DNA from: XYD12-FULL-36-8 sp964391015
GTDB taxonomy: Bacteria; Bacteroidota; Ignavibacteria; Ignavibacteriales; Ignavibacteriaceae
Direction of reading: 5' to 3'
Length of the DNA stretch: 64,000 nucleotides
NCBI GenBank assembly: GCA_964391015.1
Contig: CAYMKU010000001.1
Coordinates: 62,001 to 126,000, forward strand
This document shows positions 1 through 8,892 of this stretch, in pieces; position 1 is the first letter of the stretch; every line of letters begins with the position of its first letter. Both the position numbers and the translations under genes were made by a program. Under the pieces are notes generated by a model. The model saw only the letters and a list, made by a program, of their open reading frames with translations, searched no databases and was not told the DNA's origin.

Positions 1-440
1 ATAGCTTGATCATATGCTTGACGATTAAACTTACCTGTCGAATCAATAAAATTTTGTTTGAGAAAATCCGGTGGGTTTTCGCCTAAAATTATATCTTTAA
101 TTTCTTCGTCAGAAACAGTTATTCCAAATTTATCTATTTGTTCAGCAAGTAACTTTTGAGTAACTAAAGCATCCCAAACTTGCTCTCTCAATTGCTCCAA
201 GTTTTGTTCATCAACATCTTTACCTGTTTGCTTTTTTTGATTCTCCCTCTGCTGGTCAACCGCCTTAACAAACTCTTGATAAGAAATATCCTCACCATTA
301 ACAGATCCAACATTATTAGTTTTTCCTCCAAGCGCTTCTAAAATTCTGGAATCAGAGATTACCATAAATAAGACAAATAAAGCACCGACTGTAATGATGA
401 AGGCGGGAGCTAACCCTCTCATTTTTGCCATCATTCCCAT
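1..440 (-). CDS. Peptidylprolyl isomerase/chaperone, SurA_N-PpiD type (N-terminal part only)
   Basis: Reading the minus strand from an ATG at 440 gives an open frame that runs off the left edge of the window, so only about 146 N-terminal residues are present. The product starts with a short cytoplasmic lead (MGMMAKMRG) and one hydrophobic segment at about residues 10-28. Next come a SurA-N-like helical region with VNGEDISYQEF and a GITVSDEEIK segment, as in PpiD and SurA. The family anchors in the inner membrane and helps fold outer-membrane proteins; here the parvulin domain lies outside the window. A GGAG motif sits about 11 bases upstream. ATGs at 434 and 431 are alternative starts. It is divergent from the regulator gene starting at 642. 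Confidence 0.8.
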   Translation of the reverse strand, partial: MGMMAKMRGLAPAFIITVGALFVLFMVISDSRILEALGGKTNNVGSVNGEDISYQEFVKAVDQQRENQKKQTGKDVDEQNLEQLREQVWDALVTQKLLAEQIDKFGITVSDEEIKDIILGENPPDFLKQNFIDSTGKFNRQAYDQA

Positions 441-641
441 AACAAAAGATTCTCCGTTTAATTTAAAATTTAGAGTGAAAAAATACTCAAATAGCTTTTA
501 TAAATGAAATTTAATACTAAATTTTAATGTATTTTTACCATTGAAAATATAAAAAAATGCTATCTTTCACCTAAGGCTTTTGTTTGACTTTAAAAACCTT
601 CAAATTTATATTATTTGAAGAACAAAAATCAGAGGATGAAA

Positions 642-1325
642 ATGACAGATAATGGAGACTTTTTAAAATCTGTACCGATTTTTTCAGAATTAGATGCCGA
701 ACGGTTAAAACAGATCTCGCAGCTTGGCAGCAGAAAGTACTACAAAAAAGATTCAACCATACTCTCCGAAAATGAAACCGGTTCAGCGCTTTTTGTAATA
801 ATTTCAGGTAAAGTTAAAGTCTCAAGAGAAAGCGACGACGGTAAAGAAGTAATACTTACAATTCTGAATGAATCTGATTTTTTTGGTGAAATGGCAATTC
901 TTGATGGATTGAATCGCTCCGCAAGTGTAACTGCAATCGAAGAATCAGAATTATTTTTAATCCAAAGAACAGATTTCTTAAATCTTTTACAGGAACATCC
1001 TGAAATTTCGGTTTCTCTTCTTCAGGAACTTACAAGACGACTTCGTGCATCTGATTTAAGAATAAAATCATTATCCTTAAGAGATGCTGAGGGCAAAGTA
1101 GCTTCTGTAATCCTTCAATTAGCAGATGATATTGGAAAAATAAAACAAGGTAAAGTTGAAATTGAGCGCCTTCCTTTTCAACATGATTTAGCAAATATGG
1201 CTGGAACCTCCAGAGAAACAATTTCTAGAACTTTACATTCCTTTGCTAAGCGAGGTCTGATAGAATTAGAAGGAACAAGGTTACGAATAAATAACTACGA
1301 AAAATTTAAAGAGCATTATCGTTAA
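642..1325 (+). CDS. CRP/FNR-family transcriptional regulator
   Basis: The 227-residue protein has an N-terminal cyclic-nucleotide-binding beta-roll (about residues 7-120, with FFGEMAILDGLNRSASV as the phosphate-binding-cassette region), a dimerisation helix and a C-terminal winged helix-turn-helix (LANMAGTSRETISRTLHSF, about 175-200). There are no cysteines, so an FNR-type iron-sulfur sensor is unlikely; cAMP or another ligand is possible. I chose the ATG at 642 because AGAGG lies six bases upstream; 636 (ATG) and 615 (TTG) are open alternatives. It is followed after 4 bases by the PHP gene, so the two are probably co-transcribed. Regulated targets cannot be read from the sequence. Confidence 0.9.
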   Translation: MTDNGDFLKSVPIFSELDAERLKQISQLGSRKYYKKDSTILSENETGSALFVIISGKVKVSRESDDGKEVILTILNESDFFGEMAILDGLNRSASVTAIEESELFLIQRTDFLNLLQEHPEISVSLLQELTRRLRASDLRIKSLSLRDAEGKVASVILQLADDIGKIKQGKVEIERLPFQHDLANMAGTSRETISRTLHSFAKRGLIELEGTRLRINNYEKFKEHYR

Positions 1326-1329
1326 TTCT

Positions 1330-2160
1330 ATGGATTGCAAAATTGATCTTCATACTCACACCAATCATTCGGATGGTTATTATAGCCCAATAGAACTCGT
1401 CCAAAAAGTAAAAAAAGCTGGACTTGATATTATTAGCATAACTGATCACGACAATCTTTCTGGAATTTATGAGGCAGCTTCAATAGGAAAAGATTTAGGG
1501 ATAGAGGTGATACCAGGATTAGAAGTCAGTTCCGATATTGCCGATAGAGAAGTACATATTCTTGGATACTTTGTTGATCCAGATAACAGAGAACTTGAAC
1601 GATATTTAAAATTCTTCCGTGAAGAACGATTAAAAAGAGCAATAAGAATTGTAAACAAACTCAAACTTCTTGGATTTTCCATTTCAATAGAAGACGTATT
1701 GGAACAATCACAAAACTCAGCGATCGGCAGACCACATATTGCTCAAGCTATGTTAGAAAAAGGATTGATCTCAAATTATTACGAAGCTTTCAACAAACAC
1801 ATTGGAAACAATTGCCCCGCTTACGAAAAAAAAGTTCATATTTCTCCCCAGAGCGTAGTGAAAATTATAAGTGATGCTGGAGGATTATCATTCATAGCGC
1901 ACCCAGGAAACATGCCTGAAATTTTGTTAAAAGAATTAATTGAAGAAGGAATAGACGGAATTGAAGTAATTCATCCCTCTCATAATGCCCATCAAGTCAA
2001 GTTTTACAAAGGTATAGTTAACGAATATTTCCTTTTAGAATCTGGAGGATCTGATTTTCATGGGGGAAAAAGAGAAGATGAAAGCAATCTTGGAAAATAT
2101 TACATTTCTTCAATTTCCTTAGAAGCAATGAGAAACAGATTAATTAAAAACTCTGCATAA
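1330..2160 (+). CDS. PHP-domain phosphoesterase (nucleoside 3',5'-bisphosphate phosphatase/RNase AM-like)
   Basis: The 276-residue protein is a stand-alone PHP domain. Metal ligands are visible in order: H8 and H10 (DLHTHTNHSDG), D39-H40 (SITDHDN), E65 (PGLEVS), then GRPHIAQAM, FIAHPGN and GSDFHGG. These match the YciV/TrpH type that removes the 3' phosphate from pAp-like nucleotides and trims RNA 5' ends. The length of about 275-290 fits that family. It starts 4 bases after the CRP-like gene and ends 19 bases before ribH. Substrate assignment is by family only; other PHP phosphatases remain possible. Confidence 0.85.
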   Translation: MDCKIDLHTHTNHSDGYYSPIELVQKVKKAGLDIISITDHDNLSGIYEAASIGKDLGIEVIPGLEVSSDIADREVHILGYFVDPDNRELERYLKFFREERLKRAIRIVNKLKLLGFSISIEDVLEQSQNSAIGRPHIAQAMLEKGLISNYYEAFNKHIGNNCPAYEKKVHISPQSVVKIISDAGGLSFIAHPGNMPEILLKELIEEGIDGIEVIHPSHNAHQVKFYKGIVNEYFLLESGGSDFHGGKREDESNLGKYYISSISLEAMRNRLIKNSA

Positions 2161-2179
2161 CAATTTAAACCCACAAGAC

Positions 2180-2641
2180 ATGAATTTGATAGAAGGAAAA
2201 ATTTCAGCTTCAAGCTATAAATTTGCAATCGTTCAAAGCAGATTTAACGAAACTATAAGTGAACAGCTTCTAGAAGCAGCATTAGACTGCCTTCGCAGAC
2301 ACAATTGCGAAGAAAGAAACATAACTGTTGTTAAAGTTCCTGGTGCATTTGAAATTCCAGCAACGGCAGATAAGCTTGCTTCCCAAAAAAGATTTGATGC
2401 AATTATTTGTCTTGGTGCTGTGATCAGAGGAGCTACCCCACATTTTGAATACATTTCATCTGCGGTTAGCAACGGCATTGCACAAACATCCTTAAAGCAC
2501 GGAACACCTATAGTTTTCGGGGTTTTAACAACCGATACTATTGAACAAGCAATAGAGCGCTCGGGAACAAAATCCGGCAATAAAGGTTGGGATGCTGCAT
2601 TAACTGCTATAGAAATGGCTGATTTATTTCAAAAGCTTTAA
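2180..2641 (+). CDS. ribH: 6,7-dimethyl-8-ribityllumazine synthase
   Basis: This is the 153-residue lumazine synthase, the penultimate step of riboflavin synthesis, which condenses 5-amino-6-ribitylamino-uracil with 3,4-dihydroxy-2-butanone-4-phosphate. Family signatures are present: RFNETISEQLLEAAL near the N-terminus, PGAFEIP, GAVIRGATPHFEYI with the catalytic-site His, and GVLTTDTIEQAIERSG at the phosphate site. The length is normal for the icosahedral-type enzyme. No FMN riboswitch or other rib genes are seen nearby. It lies downstream of the PHP gene in the same direction. Confidence 0.96.
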   Translation: MNLIEGKISASSYKFAIVQSRFNETISEQLLEAALDCLRRHNCEERNITVVKVPGAFEIPATADKLASQKRFDAIICLGAVIRGATPHFEYISSAVSNGIAQTSLKHGTPIVFGVLTTDTIEQAIERSGTKSGNKGWDAALTAIEMADLFQKL

Positions 2642-2774
2642 CCATAATTTTTGCGCTTTCAGCTTAATGAAAAAATATTTAGATTAAAATTGTACTTCCA
2701 TAATAAATTATTTCTCAAATCGAGGTTCGAATAAGATCTTTCTACTTTTCATTTCCAACAACCATTAAAGTAAA

Positions 2775-5021
2775 ATGAAAATTATCTTATCCTTCTTATT
2801 CGTGACACTTTTCTCAACAATCATCCTTTCACAGCAGCCAACCAATTGGAAAAATTATACAGATATGAAACAGATTAATTCACTCCAATCTTTAGAAAAT
2901 GGGATCTGGGCTGCAACAGGAGGCGGTGGGTTTTATTATGATTTTCTTGAAGCCTCATATAAAAAGTTCACTAAAGCAGATGGATTATTTTCAACCTCAC
3001 TTACTGCTGTTTGTGTGGATAATTACGGGAAAATTTGGTTTGGTAGTAGCTCGGGAGCATTAAATGTATTTGATCCTGCCGATAACTCATCATATACAAT
3101 TCTTGATATTTATAATTCAGACAGAGTAAATAAGCAAATAAATGAACTTAAAGTATCGGGAGACACGATATTTATTTCTACTGAATTTGGATTATCTCTT
3201 ATTAATTCAAAGTCATTAGTTTTCTATGATACATTTTACAAATTTGGAAATCTCTCGTCTTACATTCGGGTAGCCAGTTCACTGAAACATAATTTAATTT
3301 ATGCTTGTACTGAATTTGGAATCGCAGTTCAGAAAAATGGAGCAACAAATTTGTCCGCACCCGAATCATGGAATATTTACAACACAAGCAATGGACTGCC
3401 ATCGAACGTAGTTCGAAAGGTAATTAAATTCAACGATACAATAATTGCGGCAACAGATAAGGGTTTGTCATTATTCAATGGAACTACATGGCAAACATTT
3501 TTACCGAGCTTCAACAACATCAATATAATTGACCTCATCATTTTTAACGATTCACTCTTCATTTCTCACGGAAACGCAATCTCTGCTTATTACCAGGGAA
3601 CTTTAACTTCGATCTTCACCAGTCCATTTGAAATCAGAAAGATCAACAAATCCAAAGCAGGCCTATTTGCCTCAAGCCCTAAAGGTGTTGTAAAAATCGG
3701 AGCGGGAAATAATTATGTTATTTATGTTCCGAATGGTCCTGGTGCTAATCAATTTCCGTCAATGTCCGTTGACGGAAACGGCGTGCTATGGTGCTCAAGC
3801 GGAAAGGACGGTCAGGGAGTAGGATTTTACGGCTATGATGGAAAGGATTGGACATTAAAAAACATGGCGAATGCTTCTCTACCTTCTAACGATTATTATT
3901 CTACTTACTCGGCACCAGATAATAATTCTTACATCGGAAACTGGGGTAAAGGTTTTGTTAGAATTAGAGAAAACGAATTAAATATATTTCGCCCTGAAAA
4001 TATACCTATCCAGGGTATTCAAAACGATCCAACATTTGTAGTGATTACTGGTTTTGATACAGATTCAAAAGGAAATTTATGGCTGCTTAATTGGGGAGCC
4101 GCTGATAGAAAAATAATTAGTATGCTTACAAAGGATAGTATATGGTACAGCTTTACAATTCCGGTAGAATCAAATCAGTATTATGGTTCACATTTTAATT
4201 TCGCCATTGATCAATACGATACAAAATGGTTCTGCAGTCAAGATGAGCACAAAACAGGTTTGTTTTATTTTAATGAAAACAAAACCAACGATAATCCAAA
4301 TGATGACTACTCTGGATTCATAACAAAAACAAATGGACTTAATGATAATACTGTCAATTGTATTGTTACAGATAGACGTGGTGAAATATGGATTGGAACT
4401 AGTCTGGGCGTAAATATAATTGCCAATTCATCATCAGTATTATCAAACAACCCTCAGTTGAAACTAAGCTCGGTTTTTATATTAAGACAGCAAACAATAA
4501 ATTGCATTGCTGTTGACCCGCTTAATCAAAAATGGGTGGGAACTAATCAAGGTTTGCTTCTTGTAAACTCGGATGGCTCCAAATTATTAGCAACATACGA
4601 TTCAAGAAATAGCGCACTACTTTCTGATGTTATCCGCAGCATTGCCATTGATGAAAATAATGGTATAGTATATGTCGGAACCGATGCAGGATTAACCTCC
4701 TTCGAAACTTTATCAATTAAACCACAGGAAAGTTTCTCGGAACTTTTTGTTTTTCCTAATCCATTTTTGTTAACAGGTGTTGGTGGGAAATTAAAAATTG
4801 ATGGATTGATTAAAGACACTGACATAAAAATCATTAATATTAGCGGAAAGCTTATTAAACTCATTGACGAAACTTCAAATCCGGGTGGAGGACGTGCAAT
4901 TTGGGACGGAACAGACTCTGAAGGAAAATTAGTTAACTCGGGAGTTTATTTTATTGTGGCTTATGATAAAGATGGGAATAATGTAGCAAAAACGAAAGTT
5001 GCGGTTCTTCGAAAAAATTGA
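2775..5021 (+). CDS. Secreted two-component-regulator-type beta-propeller protein with T9SS-like C-terminal domain
   Basis: The 748-residue protein begins with a signal peptide (MKIILSFLFVTLFSTIILSQQ). It then carries repeated propeller blades of the kind found in reg_prop sensors: GKIWFGSSSGALNVF, GEIWIGTSLGVNII, QKWVGTNQGLLLV, VYVGTDAGLTSF. The C-terminus has VFPNPF followed by a FlgD-like beta-sandwich and GVYFIVAYDKDGN...KVAVLRK, the layout of a T9SS sorting domain. There is no kinase domain or trailing transmembrane helix. The architecture of two propellers plus CTD resembles PorZ of the T9SS attachment complex, but I cannot separate that from an ordinary secreted cargo protein. The 133-base upstream gap suggests its own promoter. 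Confidence 0.8.
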   Translation: MKIILSFLFVTLFSTIILSQQPTNWKNYTDMKQINSLQSLENGIWAATGGGGFYYDFLEASYKKFTKADGLFSTSLTAVCVDNYGKIWFGSSSGALNVFDPADNSSYTILDIYNSDRVNKQINELKVSGDTIFISTEFGLSLINSKSLVFYDTFYKFGNLSSYIRVASSLKHNLIYACTEFGIAVQKNGATNLSAPESWNIYNTSNGLPSNVVRKVIKFNDTIIAATDKGLSLFNGTTWQTFLPSFNNINIIDLIIFNDSLFISHGNAISAYYQGTLTSIFTSPFEIRKINKSKAGLFASSPKGVVKIGAGNNYVIYVPNGPGANQFPSMSVDGNGVLWCSSGKDGQGVGFYGYDGKDWTLKNMANASLPSNDYYSTYSAPDNNSYIGNWGKGFVRIRENELNIFRPENIPIQGIQNDPTFVVITGFDTDSKGNLWLLNWGAADRKIISMLTKDSIWYSFTIPVESNQYYGSHFNFAIDQYDTKWFCSQDEHKTGLFYFNENKTNDNPNDDYSGFITKTNGLNDNTVNCIVTDRRGEIWIGTSLGVNIIANSSSVLSNNPQLKLSSVFILRQQTINCIAVDPLNQKWVGTNQGLLLVNSDGSKLLATYDSRNSALLSDVIRSIAIDENNGIVYVGTDAGLTSFETLSIKPQESFSELFVFPNPFLLTGVGGKLKIDGLIKDTDIKIINISGKLIKLIDETSNPGGGRAIWDGTDSEGKLVNSGVYFIVAYDKDGNNVAKTKVAVLRKN

Positions 5022-5056
5022 TTAAACCTTTCTGAAAATTATTTCACCAAACTACA

Positions 5057-7000
5057 ATGATTGATTTAATTAATGTTTCCATTCAGTTTGGAGGGAAATA
5101 TCTCTTTAAAGACTTTAGTTTTAAAATACATTCAACTGATAGAATTTGTCTGGTCGGTGCAAATGGATCGGGTAAATCTACTCTCTTAAAAACTATTATT
5201 GGTGATATTTTACCTGAAACAGGAACTATCCAGCGACAGAAACGAATTACGATTGGTTACCTGCCCCAAGATAACATTGTTCATAAAGGCAAAACTCTAA
5301 TCGAAGAGGCAAGTTCAGCTTTAACAAATATTACTTCCTTAAAGGAGAAAGAAACTTCTGTCCTAGATCAAATGAATTCGAATGATTTGGATAATGAGGA
5401 ACGCGAAGAATTGGTGTTTCAACTTGGTGAAATTCACCATCGTCTTGAAGAATTAGATTTCTACAGCACCTCTTCAAGAGTGGAAAAGATACTTAAGGGT
5501 TTGGGATTTTCTGAAGAAGATTTTGGAAAGATGACAGAAACTTTTTCCCAAGGATGGCAAATGAGAATTGCTTTATCAAAAATTCTCATCGCCCAAAATG
5601 ATATTATCCTTATGGACGAACCCACTAATCATCTTGATCTTGATTCACTGCAATGGTTAATCGGTTTTTTAAATAACACAAAATGTGCTTTGGTTGTTGT
5701 TTCACACGATAAACATTTCGTCAATTCAGTTACTAATAAAACGCTCGAAATATTTCAAAATAAAATTACCCACTTTAAAGGTAGTTATGATTCTTACTTA
5801 ATATTTAAAGAAGAAAGAGATGAACTTTTAGAAAAACAATACGAGTTACAACAAAGAAAGATTAAAGAAACTGAAAGATTTATTGAACGATTCAGATATA
5901 AAGCAACAAAAGCGAAACAGGTTCAAAGCCGGATAAAGCAGCTGGAAAAAATTGAATTAATCACAACTCCATCATCAAAAAAAGAAATTTGGATAAAATT
6001 TCCTGATGCTCCGCTAAGCGGCAAGGTGAATATTGAACTAAAAGAAATATTTAAATCATATGATGACAAAGTGGTTTTTGAGAATCTTAATTTCACAATA
6101 AATCGAAAAGATAAAATTGCATTTGTTGGACCAAATGGTGCGGGCAAAACTACGCTTTCAAAAATTATTGCTGGAATTATACCATTTGAAAGTGGTGAAA
6201 GAAAGGTCGGTCACAACACCATAATTTCTCATTATGCTCAAGATGTTGCTAATCAATTAGATCCAGAATTAGATATCATTGAAACTTTGGAAGGGATTTC
6301 AGATCAACTCACACTCGGAGGGTTACGCAGTCTCTTAGGGTCATTTCTCTTTAATGGTGATGATGTCTTCAAGCAAATAGGCGTTCTTTCTGGAGGAGAA
6401 AAAAGCCGTGTTGCACTTGCAAAAATTCTTTTGACGGAATCAAACCTTATTATTCTTGATGAACCCACAAATCATTTGGATATGACCTCCAAAGAAATCC
6501 TACAAAAAGCACTTGTGGGTTTCAATGGCTCCATTATCTTAATCTCTCATGATATTGATTTTCTGAAACCAATAGTTAATAAGATTGTTGAAATAAAGAA
6601 TCGAAGCGTAACAATTTTTGAGGGTGGAATAGAATACTATCTTTACAAAAAAAGCTTAGACGAAAATATTAATAACCCAGAAAGAATTAACAGCAAACTG
6701 ACAAATGAAAACAAAAAGCAACAAAAAAAACGTGAGGCGGAAATCAGGCAACAAATCTATTCTGCTACAAAAGAATTAAAAGATAAAGTCAAAGCTGTTG
6801 AGAAAAGCATTGAAGAATTAGAAGCAAAACACAAAGAACTGCAGGAATTATTATTTTCCTCTGAGATTTACACAGACATAAAATTCGCAAACGAAAAGAA
6901 TTCAGAGTTTACAAAAATCAAAAACGAATTAGAGCAATGTTACAAGGAATGGGAATTACTCTCAATTGAAATTGCAGGAATCGAAGCTAAATTCTCTTAA
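5057..7000 (+). CDS. ABC-F family ATPase (Uup/EttA-like ribosome-associated protein)
   Basis: The 647-residue protein has two ATP-binding cassettes on one chain and no membrane segments, which defines ABC-F. Cassette 1 has Walker A GANGSGKST and Walker B ILMDEPTNHLD; cassette 2 has GPNGAGKTT, LSGGEKSRVALAK and IILDEPTNHLD. Between them lies the basic helical P-site linker (about residues 255-300). The C-terminal 100 residues form a charged coiled coil, as in Uup. The first signature motif reads FSQGW rather than the usual FSGGW. The family acts on the ribosomal E site in translation. It starts 35 bases after the propeller gene, and its stop overlaps the convergent ROK gene by 4 bases. Confidence 0.92.
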   Translation: MIDLINVSIQFGGKYLFKDFSFKIHSTDRICLVGANGSGKSTLLKTIIGDILPETGTIQRQKRITIGYLPQDNIVHKGKTLIEEASSALTNITSLKEKETSVLDQMNSNDLDNEEREELVFQLGEIHHRLEELDFYSTSSRVEKILKGLGFSEEDFGKMTETFSQGWQMRIALSKILIAQNDIILMDEPTNHLDLDSLQWLIGFLNNTKCALVVVSHDKHFVNSVTNKTLEIFQNKITHFKGSYDSYLIFKEERDELLEKQYELQQRKIKETERFIERFRYKATKAKQVQSRIKQLEKIELITTPSSKKEIWIKFPDAPLSGKVNIELKEIFKSYDDKVVFENLNFTINRKDKIAFVGPNGAGKTTLSKIIAGIIPFESGERKVGHNTIISHYAQDVANQLDPELDIIETLEGISDQLTLGGLRSLLGSFLFNGDDVFKQIGVLSGGEKSRVALAKILLTESNLIILDEPTNHLDMTSKEILQKALVGFNGSIILISHDIDFLKPIVNKIVEIKNRSVTIFEGGIEYYLYKKSLDENINNPERINSKLTNENKKQQKKREAEIRQQIYSATKELKDKVKAVEKSIEELEAKHKELQELLFSSEIYTDIKFANEKNSEFTKIKNELEQCYKEWELLSIEIAGIEAKFS

Positions 7001-7971
7001 ATTTTTACCCCCAAGAACTCTTCAGCCAAAACAATTCCTCCATAAAGTGCCGCATCATCAGCAAGTTTGCTTTTAATTAGTCTAATTCCTTTTGCTGAAT
7101 CAGCAAACACAGACTTGTAAAAAGATTCCTTGACCATAGGCAGAATAGCTTCTCCAAGCGCTTCCATTAAACCGCCACCCAAAACGATAGTATCTACATT
7201 TAATAAATTATTCACATTAGCTGCCACCATGCCAATTACTTCACATGCGTTTTTTAAATGTTCTGTTACGATTTTGTCTTTTCTTCTAATCGCTTCTGCA
7301 AGTGCCCTACTTTTTATTTTCTCACCGGATAGAACTAGTTTACCAATTACACTTTTTCTTTTAGTCCGTTTGTCTTCAAGAATATTTCGAACAATAGCAG
7401 TTCGACTCGCAACTGCTTCAAAGCAACCATTTTTGCCGCAACCACACATCGGTCCATTTTTTTGAACTATCATATGACCAATCTCTCCGGCCATAAAGTT
7501 CGTCCCACGGTAGATCTTTCCATCAAATATCAATGCACCACCAATTCCTGTTCCAATGAACATAGCAAACATATTCTTGCTCTTTTTCCCAACACCAAAT
7601 TGTTGTATGCCTAAAGCACCGAGGTTTACATCGTTCTCAACCAAAACAGGATATGGAATTTTATTTTGCAATTTTTCTTTTATATAAAAATTTTTTAATC
7701 CCAAATTAGGTGCTAAACCAATTTTACCTGTTTGAGAATTCACTGAACCGGGAATACCGAGACATACAGCTCTAATTCTCAACTCCCTCACACCTGAAAT
7801 TGATATTACTTTACGTATTATTGATACTAAGCTTTCAATGTAACTTTTTTCGCTTGAATTAGATTTGGTAGCAACTTTAGCTCGAGCAATAATTCCATCT
7901 TTAGAATTAATTACGGCAGCTAATATCTTTGTGCCACCCATGTCTATACTTATAATTGAATTATTTCTCAG
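6997..7971 (-). CDS. ROK-family sugar kinase (glucokinase-like), probable CTG start
   Basis: ROK kinases phosphorylate glucose or amino sugars with ATP. The zinc motif CGCGKNGCFEA and the GTGIGGALIFDGKIYRG and GEIGHM motifs are present. The first ATG, at 7941, would begin at MGGTK and lose the phosphate-1 Asp of the DxGGTK motif. The open frame continues upstream as RNNSIISID-MGGTK to a CTG at 7971 with GGAG six bases before it. I therefore extended the gene to that codon (324 residues); no ATG, GTG or TTG is in frame before the stop at 8010. An assembly error or an ATT/ATA start cannot be excluded. Sugar specificity is unknown. Confidence 0.8.
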   Translation of the reverse strand: MRNNSIISIDMGGTKILAAVINSKDGIIARAKVATKSNSSEKSYIESLVSIIRKVISISGVRELRIRAVCLGIPGSVNSQTGKIGLAPNLGLKNFYIKEKLQNKIPYPVLVENDVNLGALGIQQFGVGKKSKNMFAMFIGTGIGGALIFDGKIYRGTNFMAGEIGHMIVQKNGPMCGCGKNGCFEAVASRTAIVRNILEDKRTKRKSVIGKLVLSGEKIKSRALAEAIRRKDKIVTEHLKNACEVIGMVAANVNNLLNVDTIVLGGGLMEALGEAILPMVKESFYKSVFADSAKGIRLIKSKLADDAALYGGIVLAEEFLGVKI

Positions 7972-8066
7972 AAGTAACTCCGACTTTAAAGTAAAATGAT
8001 ATTCTGTTTATTTGAAAAATTATCAAGAAATCTTATGTTTTGCAAAGCTTTGAAAATTTATAAAAA

Positions 8067-8864
8067 ATGAAAGATAAATTTCCAATTAAACGATTAGGGC
8101 AAAACTATCTTCGTGATGAAAATATTATCAGAAAAATTATACTTGAAATCTCACCAAAAACGGATGAACTGATCATTGAAATTGGGCCTGGTGAAGGTGC
8201 GCTAACAGATAATTTACTCAAACAAGCACGTGTGATTGCAGTAGAAGTCGATAAGAGAAATATTGAACTACTAAATAATAAATTTCATAATCTTATTATT
8301 ATTAACAACGACTTTCTAAAGATAAATCTGAAGGAAATTTATAAAAATCATGGAAAGAAACTCCGAGTAATCGGGAATATCCCTTATAATATCACCTCTC
8401 CAATTATTTTTAAGCTGATTGAAAACAGAGAAATAATTCACGACTCTGTCTTGATGATCCAACATGAAGTTGCACAAAGGATAATAGCAAAGCCAGGAGG
8501 CAAAGATTATGGAATACTTTCAATTATCACTCAGAATTTTACAAAGGTAAATCTATGCTTCAAGGTTTCTCCAAATGTTTTTTATCCGCGTCCTAAAGTT
8601 AATTCTGCGGTTATTCATTTATTTTTTAAAAATGAAAAAGGAGAAAAACGGTATGATGAACTTTTTGTTAAGATTGTCAAAGCTGCCTTCGGAAATAGGC
8701 GAAAAATGCTTTATAATTCTTTTAAGAATAGTATATTTGGACACTTAAATTTTAACCAAGGCGGAATTAATTTGACATTGCGTGCAGAAAAACTTTCAAT
8801 TGATGATTTTCACAAGCTCACAAAACTTGCTTTTGAGCAAGCTGGTTCCTTCAACCTAGAATAA
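8067..8864 (+). CDS. rsmA: 16S rRNA dimethyladenosine transferase
   Basis: The 265-residue RsmA/KsgA enzyme dimethylates two adjacent adenosines at the 3' end of 16S rRNA using S-adenosylmethionine. Family signatures are clear: GQNYLRDENIIRKI at the N-terminus, EIGPGEGALTDNLL (SAM-binding motif I), IGNIPYNITSPI (NxPY catalytic motif IV) and the C-terminal helical domain with FGNRRKMLYNSFKN. The length is typical. The ATG at 8067 gives the expected family N-terminus. It is divergent from the ROK gene across about 95 bases and 28 bases upstream of the PAP2 gene. Confidence 0.96.
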   Translation: MKDKFPIKRLGQNYLRDENIIRKIILEISPKTDELIIEIGPGEGALTDNLLKQARVIAVEVDKRNIELLNNKFHNLIIINNDFLKINLKEIYKNHGKKLRVIGNIPYNITSPIIFKLIENREIIHDSVLMIQHEVAQRIIAKPGGKDYGILSIITQNFTKVNLCFKVSPNVFYPRPKVNSAVIHLFFKNEKGEKRYDELFVKIVKAAFGNRRKMLYNSFKNSIFGHLNFNQGGINLTLRAEKLSIDDFHKLTKLAFEQAGSFNLE

Positions 8865-8892
8865 TACTATAATCATTTAAATTCTTTGATTG

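Noticed and set aside
2720..2735. GGTTCGAAT, like the T-arm of a tRNA
   Set aside because: No acceptor stem, D-arm or anticodon arm can be folded around it in the gap before the propeller gene.
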